In this document: positions 1-5,614 of the stretch, piece after piece | Position numbering within the stretch: the stretch's first letter is position 1 | Layout of the letters: each line of letters begins with the position of its first letter | DNA from: Bacteroidaceae bacterium | GTDB lineage: Bacteria; Bacteroidota; Bacteroidia; Bacteroidales; Bacteroidaceae | Direction: 5' to 3' | Length of the DNA stretch: 5,614 nt | NCBI GenBank assembly: GCA_024695315.1 | Contig: JAILIJ010000231.1 | Location: forward strand, 1 to 5,614 | Translations under genes and position numbers: made by a program | Notes under the pieces: generated by a model | Databases searched by the model: none | What the model was told of the DNA's origin: nothing | The model's input: the letters and a program-made list of their open reading frames with translations, nothing else

Positions 1-31
1 TTTTTTTAGATTATCAAAAAGAAAAAAGTAT
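1..31 (+). promoter_or_regulatory. A/T-rich 5' leader of the giant gene, no Shine-Dalgarno core
   Basis: The leader begins with seven T and continues with A-runs up to the ATG. There is no AGGAGG-like purine core; the nearest purine-rich stretch is GAAAAAAG at 21-28. A-rich, weakly structured leaders without a strong Shine-Dalgarno sequence are usual in Bacteroidota. The Bacteroidota promoter elements (TTTG near -33 and TAxxTTTG near -7) are not visible here, so the promoter must lie further upstream. The in-frame codons upstream of the ATG contain no stop and would encode a basic stretch (KRKKY), which leaves some doubt that this is untranslated. Confidence 0.45.
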
Positions 32-103
32 ATGAGAACAAGTTTTTTTCAAAACCTAACGTTTGTCTTAGGTTTGGCATTAGGCATTGGTAATGCACAT
101 GCG
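32..103 (+). other. Signal peptide coding segment (type I, predicted cut A24/Q25)
   Basis: Residues 1-24 have a short n-region with Arg2, a hydrophobic core LTFVLGLALGIG (9-20), and a c-region NAHA ending in the A-x-A recognition pattern for signal peptidase I. The mature chain would begin QTVTW. There is no Cys after the core, so this is not a lipoprotein signal. Gln at +1 is a known preference among Bacteroidota type I substrates, where the exposed Gln is cyclised to pyroglutamate. The segment directs Sec export to the periplasm; any further step to the surface would depend on the unseen C-terminus. Confidence 0.88.
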
Positions 104-3100
104 CAAACGGTGACATGGACTCCTGAGAAGGCCAGCTCGGGGGATTTTTATATCAATAGCGTTGGCTCTCCAGAGCTTTTTCTGTATATAGGACAGAACT
201 ATCAATGGGGAGATGACAAGTCTGTGACGTACACTCGTTGTGCACCAGATATGAATGGTTATACTCTTATGACCTTAAGTCAGAAATCTGACGATGTTTT
301 TTCTATCAAAGGTGTTCATCACTATAATTGGTATACGCCTTATTATCAGTTCCAAACACTTACTGATTATTCGAATGGAACTAGTGATGGCGTATTAGGA
401 ACATCAGATTACGATTCCGAGAAGGATTTAACATATTTTACTTTTACTGAGGGATTTGATAAGTCGGAAAATCTGTATACGATTAGTCAGTCTTTAATTG
501 CAACAGATTATACTACAAAAAAGAAAAACCTTTACTATCAAGTAATAACTTGTCAGTCAAATACTGTCTATGCAACAAAACAATCTACTGTTGTTAAGCT
601 GATGGGAAATTCTTATTATTGGCAGTTGATTTCTGATGAGCAATACAATACAGTTTATCCTACTTCAACTATTCAAAATATGTTGGATAATGAGGCTGTG
701 GTTGTACGTGACGATGCTGAAATATCAACATATAAGATTGATAATACATGGCTTGTTGGACAGGCGACTACAGGAAAGGGTAAGTGGCTTCCTGTTACTA
801 TCAGTGGACTTGCTTCTGGAGAGTATGAGGTTACTCTGAATGTTGCTGCTATAACTTCATCTTCAAGTGTATCTTCTTCTAAAGGTTATGCTCATGTTAT
901 AGCACGTGGTACTACAACAACAGCTAAAGGTAAATCCGTGAAGACTTATACACAGGATGGATTTGCTGCTCTTACTACACCTAATACTGTTACTTTGACT
1001 AATGTGGTTGTAGAAGATGATGGTGTGATGATGATTTATGTTTATGTCGATGATGCAAGTGTTAATAAAGTATATGCGTCAATAGAGAATATCAAAGTTT
1101 GTTCTTCTGATTTCGGAGATACTAACGTATTCTATTTATTGAATAAAGGAACTGGACAGTATATAGATGCACAAGGCCCAAATGCTATACTAAGTACTGC
1201 AGGTGTTGACTTTACTGTAGCTAACACAACTGGTGAGTATGCTTATACAATGAATTCAAAGATTCATGCATCTTGGAATATGGGGTATAGCTATTTCAAT
1301 GGTACAGTTATAGGAGACCAAAAGGAAAATGGTGTTCTTATAGTTAATTCTACAGATGAGGATGGGTATTATTCTATAGCAAGTAAGAATGCAAATAATA
1401 CAATGATTGCTGCTAATGCTGGTAGTACGTCTTTAAGCTTTGACTGGGGTAACTCAACTGTAACAAATTATAAGAAATGGAAATTTGTTTCTAAGAAAGA
1501 TCGTCTTGAGACTCTATCTTATGCTTCTATTCAGAATCCTATGGATGCTTCGTTTATGATTAAGGATCGTTGCCTTAATCCTAATGACAAGCGACGCGTG
1601 AATTGGAATGATATAAATTCTTGTACTTCTGTTCAACAATCAGATAATGGACCTTTCTGCTTGAAGTATACAGGAGCAAATTTGAATTTTTATCAGGTTA
1701 TTAAGGGTCTTCCTGATGGCCGATATGTTGTTACTGTTCAAGGTGTGCAGAATGAAAATTCTGATCATAGTGCTATTCTTTTTGCTGGAGGTAATACAGA
1801 GGCTTTGAGTAGTGATAATAATCTTAATGATAATTCTGTTATATCTGCATTTGCAAATGGAGAGTATGTTTCAAAGATTGAGGCGTATGTTACTGATGGT
1901 ACTTTAACTCTTGGTGTGGCAAATTCTGAGACTAAAGGTGATTGCAATGTTTGGTTTACTAATTTCACTTTAACTTACTATGGTGAAACAATAGACTTTA
2001 CGGATTATATAAGGAACCCAAAGTTTGAAGAGATAACAGAACATCCTTTCCCAACAGAAGATGGAAAATTGACAACATACAAAGTTTTGGATTACTGGAA
2101 TAACACAGATTTTGATTATGGTGCATTCATAGGTAAGTCTGATAATATCTCTGGTTATTTTGCCAATAGCCCTCAGGCTGGTAGAAATACTGGTGATAAT
2201 TATATGAAATTTACGTATTCTGGAAGTATTTCTCAAGAGACAACAAAGTCTCTTCCTGCTGGTGCTTATATGTTGAGTACAGATGTTTTGTGCTATAATC
2301 GTGTTGGTACTTTATTTGTCAAGGTTGGAGATAGAGAACAGAAGCTTTATGTGTTTGATGAAACTAAAAGTAATGGAAGAGTAAATCGTACTCTTACTTT
2401 TATTCTTCCAACTGCTAGCAAGATAACTTTAGGTTTCCGTTATGATGCAGATGCTACAGGTTCTGATTATTCTGTACAACTTGATAATTTTACGCTTATG
2501 CGTTTTGGTAGAGCTGAGGGAGCTGATATATCTTGTCAGGTCGTCAATAGAGATATGTCAGAGGATGCTTCTGGTAAATTGAATAATGCTTATGGATGGG
2601 ATAATTCAAATAGCTCTAAGTTCTTTGAGTATGGTGATGATGTAGCTGGTGTGTTCTACAATGCTGCTAATTCAAAATACGAAAATTGGGAAACATATAC
2701 GGTAAGTCAAACTGTTACAGGTCTTCCTGATGGATGGTATAAGGTTGTATCACAAGCATTCTATCGTGATGGAGCTGGACTTGATTCTGATGGAACTCGT
2801 AATGCTACTTCAACATTTACTTATGATGATCCTGATCAGACTAGAGCATATTTATTCGCCGGTAAGTATTATTCTTCTGTGAAGTCTATTTATGATGATG
2901 ATGCACTTGCTTTGATTGAGGCTGGTGGACACGGCAGTAGCTTTACTGGTACAGCAAAAGAAGGAAGTTCTACAAAGGTTCCGTTTAATTTAGGAGAAGC
3001 TCGCACTGCATTTGATGATGGCGCTTACGAAGGCAATTATGTTGTTGGTAAGGTTAAAGATGGACAACTGGAAATTGGTTTCAAGCGTGTAGAGGCCATT

Positions 3101-5614
3101 GATCATGATTGGTTGGCTGTCGATGATGTTAAATTGTATTACGTTTGTGATTTGAATAGTGAAGATGTTGACCTTTCTGGAGCTATTATGAATCCTTCGT
3201 TCGAGGACAATAGTTATAATGGATGGATTATTACTGATGTTGAAAATAATTATGCTGTTCGTGAGATGACTACAGAAGAGAAAGAACAGTATGATGGTAG
3301 TTATATGTTCATTATGGCTGATGAGAACGGTGGTACAATAACTACAGAAAACTCTCTTGAAGACTTGCCTGCTGGTGCATATAGTATTTCTTGTCAAGTT
3401 GCAGCTGAAGAGGGCGATGAAGTTATTATTAATGCAATTACAGGTAGTACAACATTTACAAATACTGTTATTGGTACAGGTATGGATAACGCTCTCACTC
3501 TGTCTATTGTGGCAGAATTGAATGATGGTGAGGATCTCTTAATTCAGGTTACTGCTGATAATCCTTATAAACTTGATAATTTCAAGATCGATATGGGTGG
3601 TAAGTATTACCTATATAATATGGATGCAGGTAAGTTCTTGGCTGGAGGTAATAACCATGGTACACAGGGTACTCTTTCTAATGATGGTGTGAAGTGGACT
3701 TTGAGTGAGGAACATGATGGAACATATACTTTCTATCAGTCTTTGTCTGTAATGAAAGATGGAGAATCTGAAAAAAGTTCCGGTTATCTTTATATTAATA
3801 ATGATGAAGAATTTGGCATAGGTTTATATACTGATGGAGGTAATGATAAGTACTTTAATGTCATTGAGGATGAAAATGGATATTATTCTGTTTCTACAGC
3901 TTCTTCTACTTATGGTTCAAGTGTTTCTAAGTATGGTGATACTTATGTAGGATGGAGTGGTGAGACTTTATATACAAAGGTTTTGCCTCTTATACCTGCA
4001 AATGACAGCGAACCTCGAGGTGTTAAATGGATGTTCTTATCTCCAAAGAAATATAAGATTTATAAGGATGTTATCAATGAGGCTGCAGATAAGCGTAATG
4101 AAGCTTGGCCATATATTCGTTCTGCACGAATCACTGGGCTTGACATATCAGACTTTGAAACTGTATATTATGATATAGCTTCTACTGCTGAGGATATTGA
4201 TGCTGCTACGGAGGCGTTGAAGGAGAAGATTGATTCTGCTATTGTAGCTGTTACTACAACTTCTACAAATCCTGTAGATATTAGCTTCCAACTTGCTGAC
4301 CCTGTTTGTCAATATTCTTCTATACCTGAAATGGGAAAAAATTGGAATATATCCAATTTTACATTTGCTGATGATAGGTATGCTAAATCTGGTGATGTAA
4401 TGCTTGGAGGTATAATGTATGCTCCTACAAATTCTAAAGCATCTTCAATAAGTCAGAATATTATAACACTTACGGCTGGTAAATACACTCTTTCTGCTGA
4501 TGTTTACGTTGAAGGTAAGTCTGCGAATGCAAAGATAAGTGGAATTAAACTTTATGCAAAAAATGTAGATACAGATGAAACTATAGTATCTAATTCAATA
4601 GGAACTATTAATAAAGATGTTGCAACAACAATTTCTACTGGTGAGTTTGTTGTTACAAGTTCTAGTTCAAATATAGAATTAGGTGTTATTATGCCAAAAC
4701 CTAGAAATGCTAATGTGTATATTGATAATTTTAGGCTCACATATAACAACCTGTATCGTGACCTTGATAATCCAACAGGTATAGAGATACTTTCAGATGG
4801 TAAAGTACTTAAATTCACAGGTAGCTGGTCTGTTGATGATGAGGACTTCATACATGACTATATTGAGAAATATTTGAATGATAATACTGATATAGAAACT
4901 GTAAGTCTTGATTTTACAGACGCAAATATTGAGAATGTTATTGATGTTAGTGTGGATGATCCAAACTCTGAGAATGTTCTTTTATTCGCAGCGGAGGAGC
5001 AGGATATTACTTTGAATAACAGTAACGAAAATGTAGTTTATGGTTATTCATGTGAGAGTTTCGTAATTACCGACGGTAAACCAATTACTATCGTGTATCC
5101 ATTTACAGCAGCTAAAGCATCTTATACTCGCTATAATGTTTCTAATAACTACGGTACTCTTTGCTTGCCTTTCACGTATGAGTCAACAGATGTTATAGAT
5201 TACTATACTATCGGTAATTTTAATACAGATATGAGTGACCTTGATATTACTGACTATGCGATAGTTCCAGCAGGAACTCCTTCAATATTTAAGAAGAAGG
5301 ATATTTATGCTGATGTTACAGAATTCTCTGTAGAAGGAATAAGTGTGGATGTTGTTACTGAACCTGTATCTTTCGTTAACTCTGACGGAATAGGTCTTGT
5401 TGGTACTTTCGATAATATTATGGTTGGTGCTAAAGATGGCACAGGACAGGCTACTGGATGTTACTATGTTAAGAATAATATATTCTATCGTGGTAAGAAT
5501 TACTTCTACGTTAATGCTTATAGAGCTTATGTTAATGCAAAGAATGTAAATAATGCAAAAGTTCGTAACGCTCTTGGTACATCTTTTGGATTGAATTTGA
5601 ATTCTGATTTTGCT
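32..5614 (+). CDS. Giant exported multidomain protein with carbohydrate-binding-like modules (3' partial)
   Basis: A single frame runs 1861 codons from ATG at 32 to the window edge with no stop or frameshift; the C-terminus is missing. I recognise the domain style, not a named gene. The product starts with a signal peptide (1-24). It then alternates three trefoil-like modules (about 34-205, 365-500, 1190-1338) with six galactose-binding-like beta-sandwiches (209-357, 502-653, 655-826, 831-1038, 1047-1188, 1413-1571), a helical segment (1339-1406) and a Bacteroidota-type C-terminal region (from 1580). Repeated motifs are GLPDGRY (559), LPAGAY (741, 1112), GLPDGWY (897), and closing strands such as LDNF (817, 1181) and IDNF (1564). 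The protein is rich in Asp, Asn, Ser, Thr and Tyr, as exported Bacteroidota proteins often are. I see no hydrolase, lyase or protease core. The inferred role is extracellular ligand binding, plausibly glycan capture or adhesion. The start at 32 is chosen because the signal peptide follows directly; the next in-frame ATG (251) would remove it. The frame is also open upstream to base 2, so a start outside the window is possible. Confidence 0.93.
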   Translation, partial: MRTSFFQNLTFVLGLALGIGNAHAQTVTWTPEKASSGDFYINSVGSPELFLYIGQNYQWGDDKSVTYTRCAPDMNGYTLMTLSQKSDDVFSIKGVHHYNWYTPYYQFQTLTDYSNGTSDGVLGTSDYDSEKDLTYFTFTEGFDKSENLYTISQSLIATDYTTKKKNLYYQVITCQSNTVYATKQSTVVKLMGNSYYWQLISDEQYNTVYPTSTIQNMLDNEAVVVRDDAEISTYKIDNTWLVGQATTGKGKWLPVTISGLASGEYEVTLNVAAITSSSSVSSSKGYAHVIARGTTTTAKGKSVKTYTQDGFAALTTPNTVTLTNVVVEDDGVMMIYVYVDDASVNKVYASIENIKVCSSDFGDTNVFYLLNKGTGQYIDAQGPNAILSTAGVDFTVANTTGEYAYTMNSKIHASWNMGYSYFNGTVIGDQKENGVLIVNSTDEDGYYSIASKNANNTMIAANAGSTSLSFDWGNSTVTNYKKWKFVSKKDRLETLSYASIQNPMDASFMIKDRCLNPNDKRRVNWNDINSCTSVQQSDNGPFCLKYTGANLNFYQVIKGLPDGRYVVTVQGVQNENSDHSAILFAGGNTEALSSDNNLNDNSVISAFANGEYVSKIEAYVTDGTLTLGVANSETKGDCNVWFTNFTLTYYGETIDFTDYIRNPKFEEITEHPFPTEDGKLTTYKVLDYWNNTDFDYGAFIGKSDNISGYFANSPQAGRNTGDNYMKFTYSGSISQETTKSLPAGAYMLSTDVLCYNRVGTLFVKVGDREQKLYVFDETKSNGRVNRTLTFILPTASKITLGFRYDADATGSDYSVQLDNFTLMRFGRAEGADISCQVVNRDMSEDASGKLNNAYGWDNSNSSKFFEYGDDVAGVFYNAANSKYENWETYTVSQTVTGLPDGWYKVVSQAFYRDGAGLDSDGTRNATSTFTYDDPDQTRAYLFAGKYYSSVKSIYDDDALALIEAGGHGSSFTGTAKEGSSTKVPFNLGEARTAFDDGAYEGNYVVGKVKDGQLEIGFKRVEAIDHDWLAVDDVKLYYVCDLNSEDVDLSGAIMNPSFEDNSYNGWIITDVENNYAVREMTTEEKEQYDGSYMFIMADENGGTITTENSLEDLPAGAYSISCQVAAEEGDEVIINAITGSTTFTNTVIGTGMDNALTLSIVAELNDGEDLLIQVTADNPYKLDNFKIDMGGKYYLYNMDAGKFLAGGNNHGTQGTLSNDGVKWTLSEEHDGTYTFYQSLSVMKDGESEKSSGYLYINNDEEFGIGLYTDGGNDKYFNVIEDENGYYSVSTASSTYGSSVSKYGDTYVGWSGETLYTKVLPLIPANDSEPRGVKWMFLSPKKYKIYKDVINEAADKRNEAWPYIRSARITGLDISDFETVYYDIASTAEDIDAATEALKEKIDSAIVAVTTTSTNPVDISFQLADPVCQYSSIPEMGKNWNISNFTFADDRYAKSGDVMLGGIMYAPTNSKASSISQNIITLTAGKYTLSADVYVEGKSANAKISGIKLYAKNVDTDETIVSNSIGTINKDVATTISTGEFVVTSSSSNIELGVIMPKPRNANVYIDNFRLTYNNLYRDLDNPTGIEILSDGKVLKFTGSWSVDDEDFIHDYIEKYLNDNTDIETVSLDFTDANIENVIDVSVDDPNSENVLLFAAEEQDITLNNSNENVVYGYSCESFVITDGKPITIVYPFTAAKASYTRYNVSNNYGTLCLPFTYESTDVIDYYTIGNFNTDMSDLDITDYAIVPAGTPSIFKKKDIYADVTEFSVEGISVDVVTEPVSFVNSDGIGLVGTFDNIMVGAKDGTGQATGCYYVKNNIFYRGKNYFYVNAYRAYVNAKNVNNAKVRNALGTSFGLNLNSDFA
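131..646 (+). other. Trefoil-like module A (residues about 34-205)
   Basis: This module follows the signal peptide. It begins GDFYINSVGSPELFLYIGQN and has a QWGDD segment at the place where module C has its GGNNHGT motif. MNGYTLMTL (74-82) matches the later DGYYSIAS and NGYYSVST strands of modules B and C. The module closes with YYWQLIS (195-201), equivalent to KKWKFVS in B and VKWMFLS in C. I infer a beta-rich, trefoil-type binding module of the kind common in exported Prevotella and Bacteroides proteins. It is the most divergent of the three, with an aromatic-rich middle (HHYNWYTPYYQF). The exact fold and boundaries are uncertain. Confidence 0.5.
656..1102 (+). other. Galactose-binding-like beta-sandwich 1 (residues about 209-357)
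   Basis: This is the first of six related sandwiches. It holds the middle motif GLASGEYEVTLNV (259-271) and ends with VYASIENIKVC, where later copies have VxxDNFxL. The N-terminal NPxFE box of other copies is replaced by DNEAVVVRDD, so this copy has drifted. A Ser/Thr-rich stretch (ITSSSSVSSS) sits in the loop after the middle motif. In this fold class the loops often bind sugars, but no particular ligand residues can be assigned. Confidence 0.55.
1124..1531 (+). other. Trefoil-like module B plus W-x-F-V-S linker (residues about 365-500)
   Basis: The module opens NVFYLLNKGTGQYIDAQG, parallel to YYLYNMDAGKFLAGG in module C. It includes DEDGYYSIAS (442-451), matching DENGYYSVST in C. It ends with KKWKFVSKKDRLETL (481-495), a Trp-led segment that in related Bacteroidota proteins marks the end of this module and leads into the next beta-sandwich. 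The GGN/GT pocket motif seen in C is absent (AQGPNAILST), so ligand contacts may differ or be lost. Confidence 0.6.
1535..1990 (+). other. Galactose-binding-like beta-sandwich 2 (residues about 502-653)
   Basis: It begins NPMDASFMIKDRCLNPND, the typical junction after a trefoil-like module in this protein type. The middle motif is GLPDGRYVVTVQG (559-571), followed by the strand SAILFAGG, and the closing strand is VWFTNFTLTYYGE (640-652). Its 14-base coding stretch at 1706-1719 recurs exactly in sandwich 4 (2720-2733), which supports descent from a common repeat unit. It contains several Cys residues (in DRCLN, NSCTS, PFCLK and GDCNV), which might pair in the oxidising periplasm. Confidence 0.65.
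1994..2509 (+). other. Galactose-binding-like beta-sandwich 3 (residues about 655-826)
   Basis: It opens with the N-terminal box RNPKFEEI (661-668). The middle motif is LPAGAYMLSTDV (741-752), and it closes with VQLDNFTLMRFG (815-826). The pattern (NPxFE, then a Trp/aromatic region, then LPAGxY, then LDNFxL) is the standard layout of the carbohydrate-binding-like sandwiches repeated in Bacteroidota surface proteins. It directly follows sandwich 2 with almost no linker. Confidence 0.68.
2522..3145 (+). other. Enlarged galactose-binding-like beta-sandwich 4 (residues about 831-1038)
   Basis: The opening box has drifted (VVNRDMSED, then AYGWDN). The middle motif is GLPDGWYKVVSQAFYRDG (897-914) and the closing strand is WLAVDDVKLYYV (1028-1039). 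At about 208 residues it is the longest copy. Between the middle and closing motifs it carries RAYLFAGKYYSSVKSIYDDD, then EAGGHGSSF, VPFNLGEARTAFDDGAY and GQLEIGFKR. From memory of Bacteroidota exported proteins, this longer version (display strand, acidic helix, small-Gly loop, V-P-x-x, G-x-L-x-I-G) is a recognisable subtype rather than a random insertion. Confidence 0.68.
3170..3595 (+). other. Galactose-binding-like beta-sandwich 5 (residues about 1047-1188)
   Basis: It has a clean N-terminal box MNPSFEDNSYNGW (1053-1065), a middle motif DLPAGAYSISCQV (1111-1123), and a closing strand YKLDNFKIDMGG (1179-1190). At about 140 residues it is compact compared with sandwich 4. Its closing strand runs straight into trefoil-like module C (KYYLYN at 1191), with no linker. 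Confidence 0.68.
3599..4045 (+). other. Trefoil-like module C with GGN-NHGT motif (residues about 1190-1338)
   Basis: This is the best preserved of the three modules. It has YYLYNMDAGKFLAGGNNHGTQ (from 1192), then VKWTLSEE, GTYTFYQSL, a GYLYIN strand, DENGYYSVST (1280-1289), and the closing VKWMFLSPKK (1331-1340). Y-L-Y-N-x-x-x-G-K-x-L-x-G-G-N-x-x-G-T is a pattern I associate with beta-trefoil-type modules appended to exported Prevotella and Bacteroides proteins, including some glycan-degrading enzymes. Sugar binding is plausible, not shown. Confidence 0.65.
4046..4249 (+). other. Short alpha-helical segment, FIVAR-like (residues about 1339-1406)
   Basis: This is the only clearly helical stretch in an otherwise beta-rich chain. 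It contains YKIYKDVINEAADKRNEAWP, then DFETVYYDIASTAEDIDAAT, then EALKEKIDSAIVA, giving about three amphipathic helices with A/L/I heptad-like spacing. The ending (A-T-x-A-L-x-x-x-I-D-x-A-I) resembles the last helix of FIVAR-type spacer bundles in surface proteins. It likely serves as a spacer between module C and sandwich 6. Modules A and B have only short linkers at this position. Confidence 0.5.
4268..4744 (+). other. Galactose-binding-like beta-sandwich 6 (residues about 1413-1571)
   Basis: It opens NPVDISFQLADPVCQY and reaches NWNISNF where other copies have the GW region. The middle motif is LTAGKYTLSADVYVEG (1480-1495) and the closing strand is VYIDNFRLTYNN (1562-1573). It is preceded by a Thr-rich linker (VTTTSTNP). 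It is the last sandwich before the C-terminal region. Confidence 0.66.
4769..5131 (+). other. Bacteroidota C-terminal region, part 1 (residues about 1580-1700)
   Basis: The segment runs NPTGIEILSDGKVLKFTGSW, then an acidic helix (DDEDFIHDYIEKYL), then TDIETVSLDFTDANIENVID, then SENVLLFAA, NVVYGYSCESFVITDG (1679-1682) and FTAAKASYTR (to 1700). In many Prevotella and Bacteroides exported proteins a comparable order occurs: a strand with L-x-F/L-x-G-x-W, 'defined by' strands reminiscent of a minimal leucine-rich repeat, N-x-L-x-F, x-x-L-x-L-T-D-G, F-T-A-x-x-x-S-Y-T-R. Function is unknown; it accompanies many different binding modules and enzymes. Confidence 0.6.
5132..5614 (+). other. Bacteroidota C-terminal beta domain, part 2 (residues 1701 onward, incomplete)
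   Basis: It starts NVSNNYGTLCLPFTYES (GTLCLPF at 1708-1714), followed by YTIGNF, IVPAGTPSIFKKK (PAGTP at 1746-1750), LVGTFDNI (from 1789), GCYYVKNNIFYRGKNYFYVN and AYRAYVNAKN (from 1829). This succession is a familiar beta domain near the C-terminus of exported Bacteroidota proteins: a single-cost strand G-T-L-C-L-P-F, a P-A-x-T-P turn, then Y-Y-x-x-x-N-x-F-Y-R ... F-R/Y-R-A-Y. By that precedent the chain may end within some tens of residues after the window, perhaps with a short sorting or 'G-x-Y-x-x-x-G' tail. That tail is not visible. Confidence 0.62.

Noticed and set aside
1..7. Run of seven T as the tail of an upstream terminator
   Set aside because: No preceding hairpin can be seen because the window starts here, and T-runs are common in such AT-rich leaders.
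636..839. Forward open frame of 67 codons in another frame
   Set aside because: It overlaps sandwich 1 in the main frame, lacks a credible ribosome site and has no recognisable product.
1765..2236. Two adjacent antisense open frames (1765-1968 and 1970-2236)
   Set aside because: Both are opposite well-patterned sense coding sequence for sandwiches 2 and 3, and neither product shows recognisable features.
2990..3397. Open antisense frame of 135 codons
   Set aside because: It lies wholly inside the main coding frame, opposite sandwiches 4 and 5. Its product is a low-complexity I/T/S/N-rich string that mirrors the A/T-rich codons of the sense strand, with no domain and no leader.
3957..4178. 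Forward open frame of 73 codons in another frame
   Set aside because: It overlaps the end of module C and the helical segment, whose sense translation is coherent; the alternative frame is not.
656..4744. A tandem DNA repeat array or CRISPR-like structure underlying the repeated motifs
   Set aside because: The repeats are protein-level and diverged, with irregular spacing of roughly 425 to 910 bases; only short DNA stretches are identical.
4552..4851. Open antisense frame of 99 codons with a hydrophobic stretch
   Set aside because: It is fully covered by the end of sandwich 6 and the following region in the sense frame. The sense frame there has intact family motifs (VYIDNFRLTY), so the antisense frame is a shadow.
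32..5614. A frameshift, or two or more fused genes read as one
   Set aside because: Reading codon by codon, the frame stays open and each module begins and ends with its own motifs in the same frame. There is no internal signal peptide, leader or ribosome site suggesting separate genes.

Overview
The window is almost entirely one very long forward reading frame. It opens at an ATG at base 32, keeps frame through 1861 codons without a stop, and is still open at base 5614, so the 3' end of the gene lies outside the window. Only a 31-base A/T-rich leader precedes it. No other gene, RNA, mobile element or CRISPR array could be supported on either strand.

Organism: AT-rich coding sequence with A/T-ending codons, an A-rich leader without a Shine-Dalgarno core, a signal peptide predicted to be cut just before a glutamine, and characteristic C-terminal motifs (ITDG ... 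FTA ... SYTR, then GTLCLPF, PAGTP, YRGKNYFYVNAYRAYV) all point to Bacteroidota. The best fit is a gut, rumen or oral Prevotella or Bacteroides relative. This rests on family pattern recognition, not on a database search.

Layout of the protein, in order: signal peptide (1-24); a trefoil-like surface module A (about 34-205); galactose-binding-like beta-sandwich 1 (about 209-357); trefoil-like module B (365-500); beta-sandwiches 2 to 5 in tandem (about 502-1188); trefoil-like module C (1190-1338) with the clearest YYLYN ... GKFLAGGN ... GT signature; a short helical segment (1339-1406); beta-sandwich 6 (1413-1571); and a Bacteroidota-type C-terminal region (1580-1861 and beyond). The sandwiches share a middle motif, L-(P/A/S/T)-x-G-x-Y, and most close with a strand of the form (V/L/I)-D-(N/D)-(F/V)-x-(L/I).

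Interpretation: this is an exported, probably surface-displayed or secreted, multidomain protein that looks built to bind something, plausibly glycans. No catalytic domain is recognisable in the visible part. Substrate, partners and final location cannot be read from this window, because the C-terminus and the neighbouring genes are missing.
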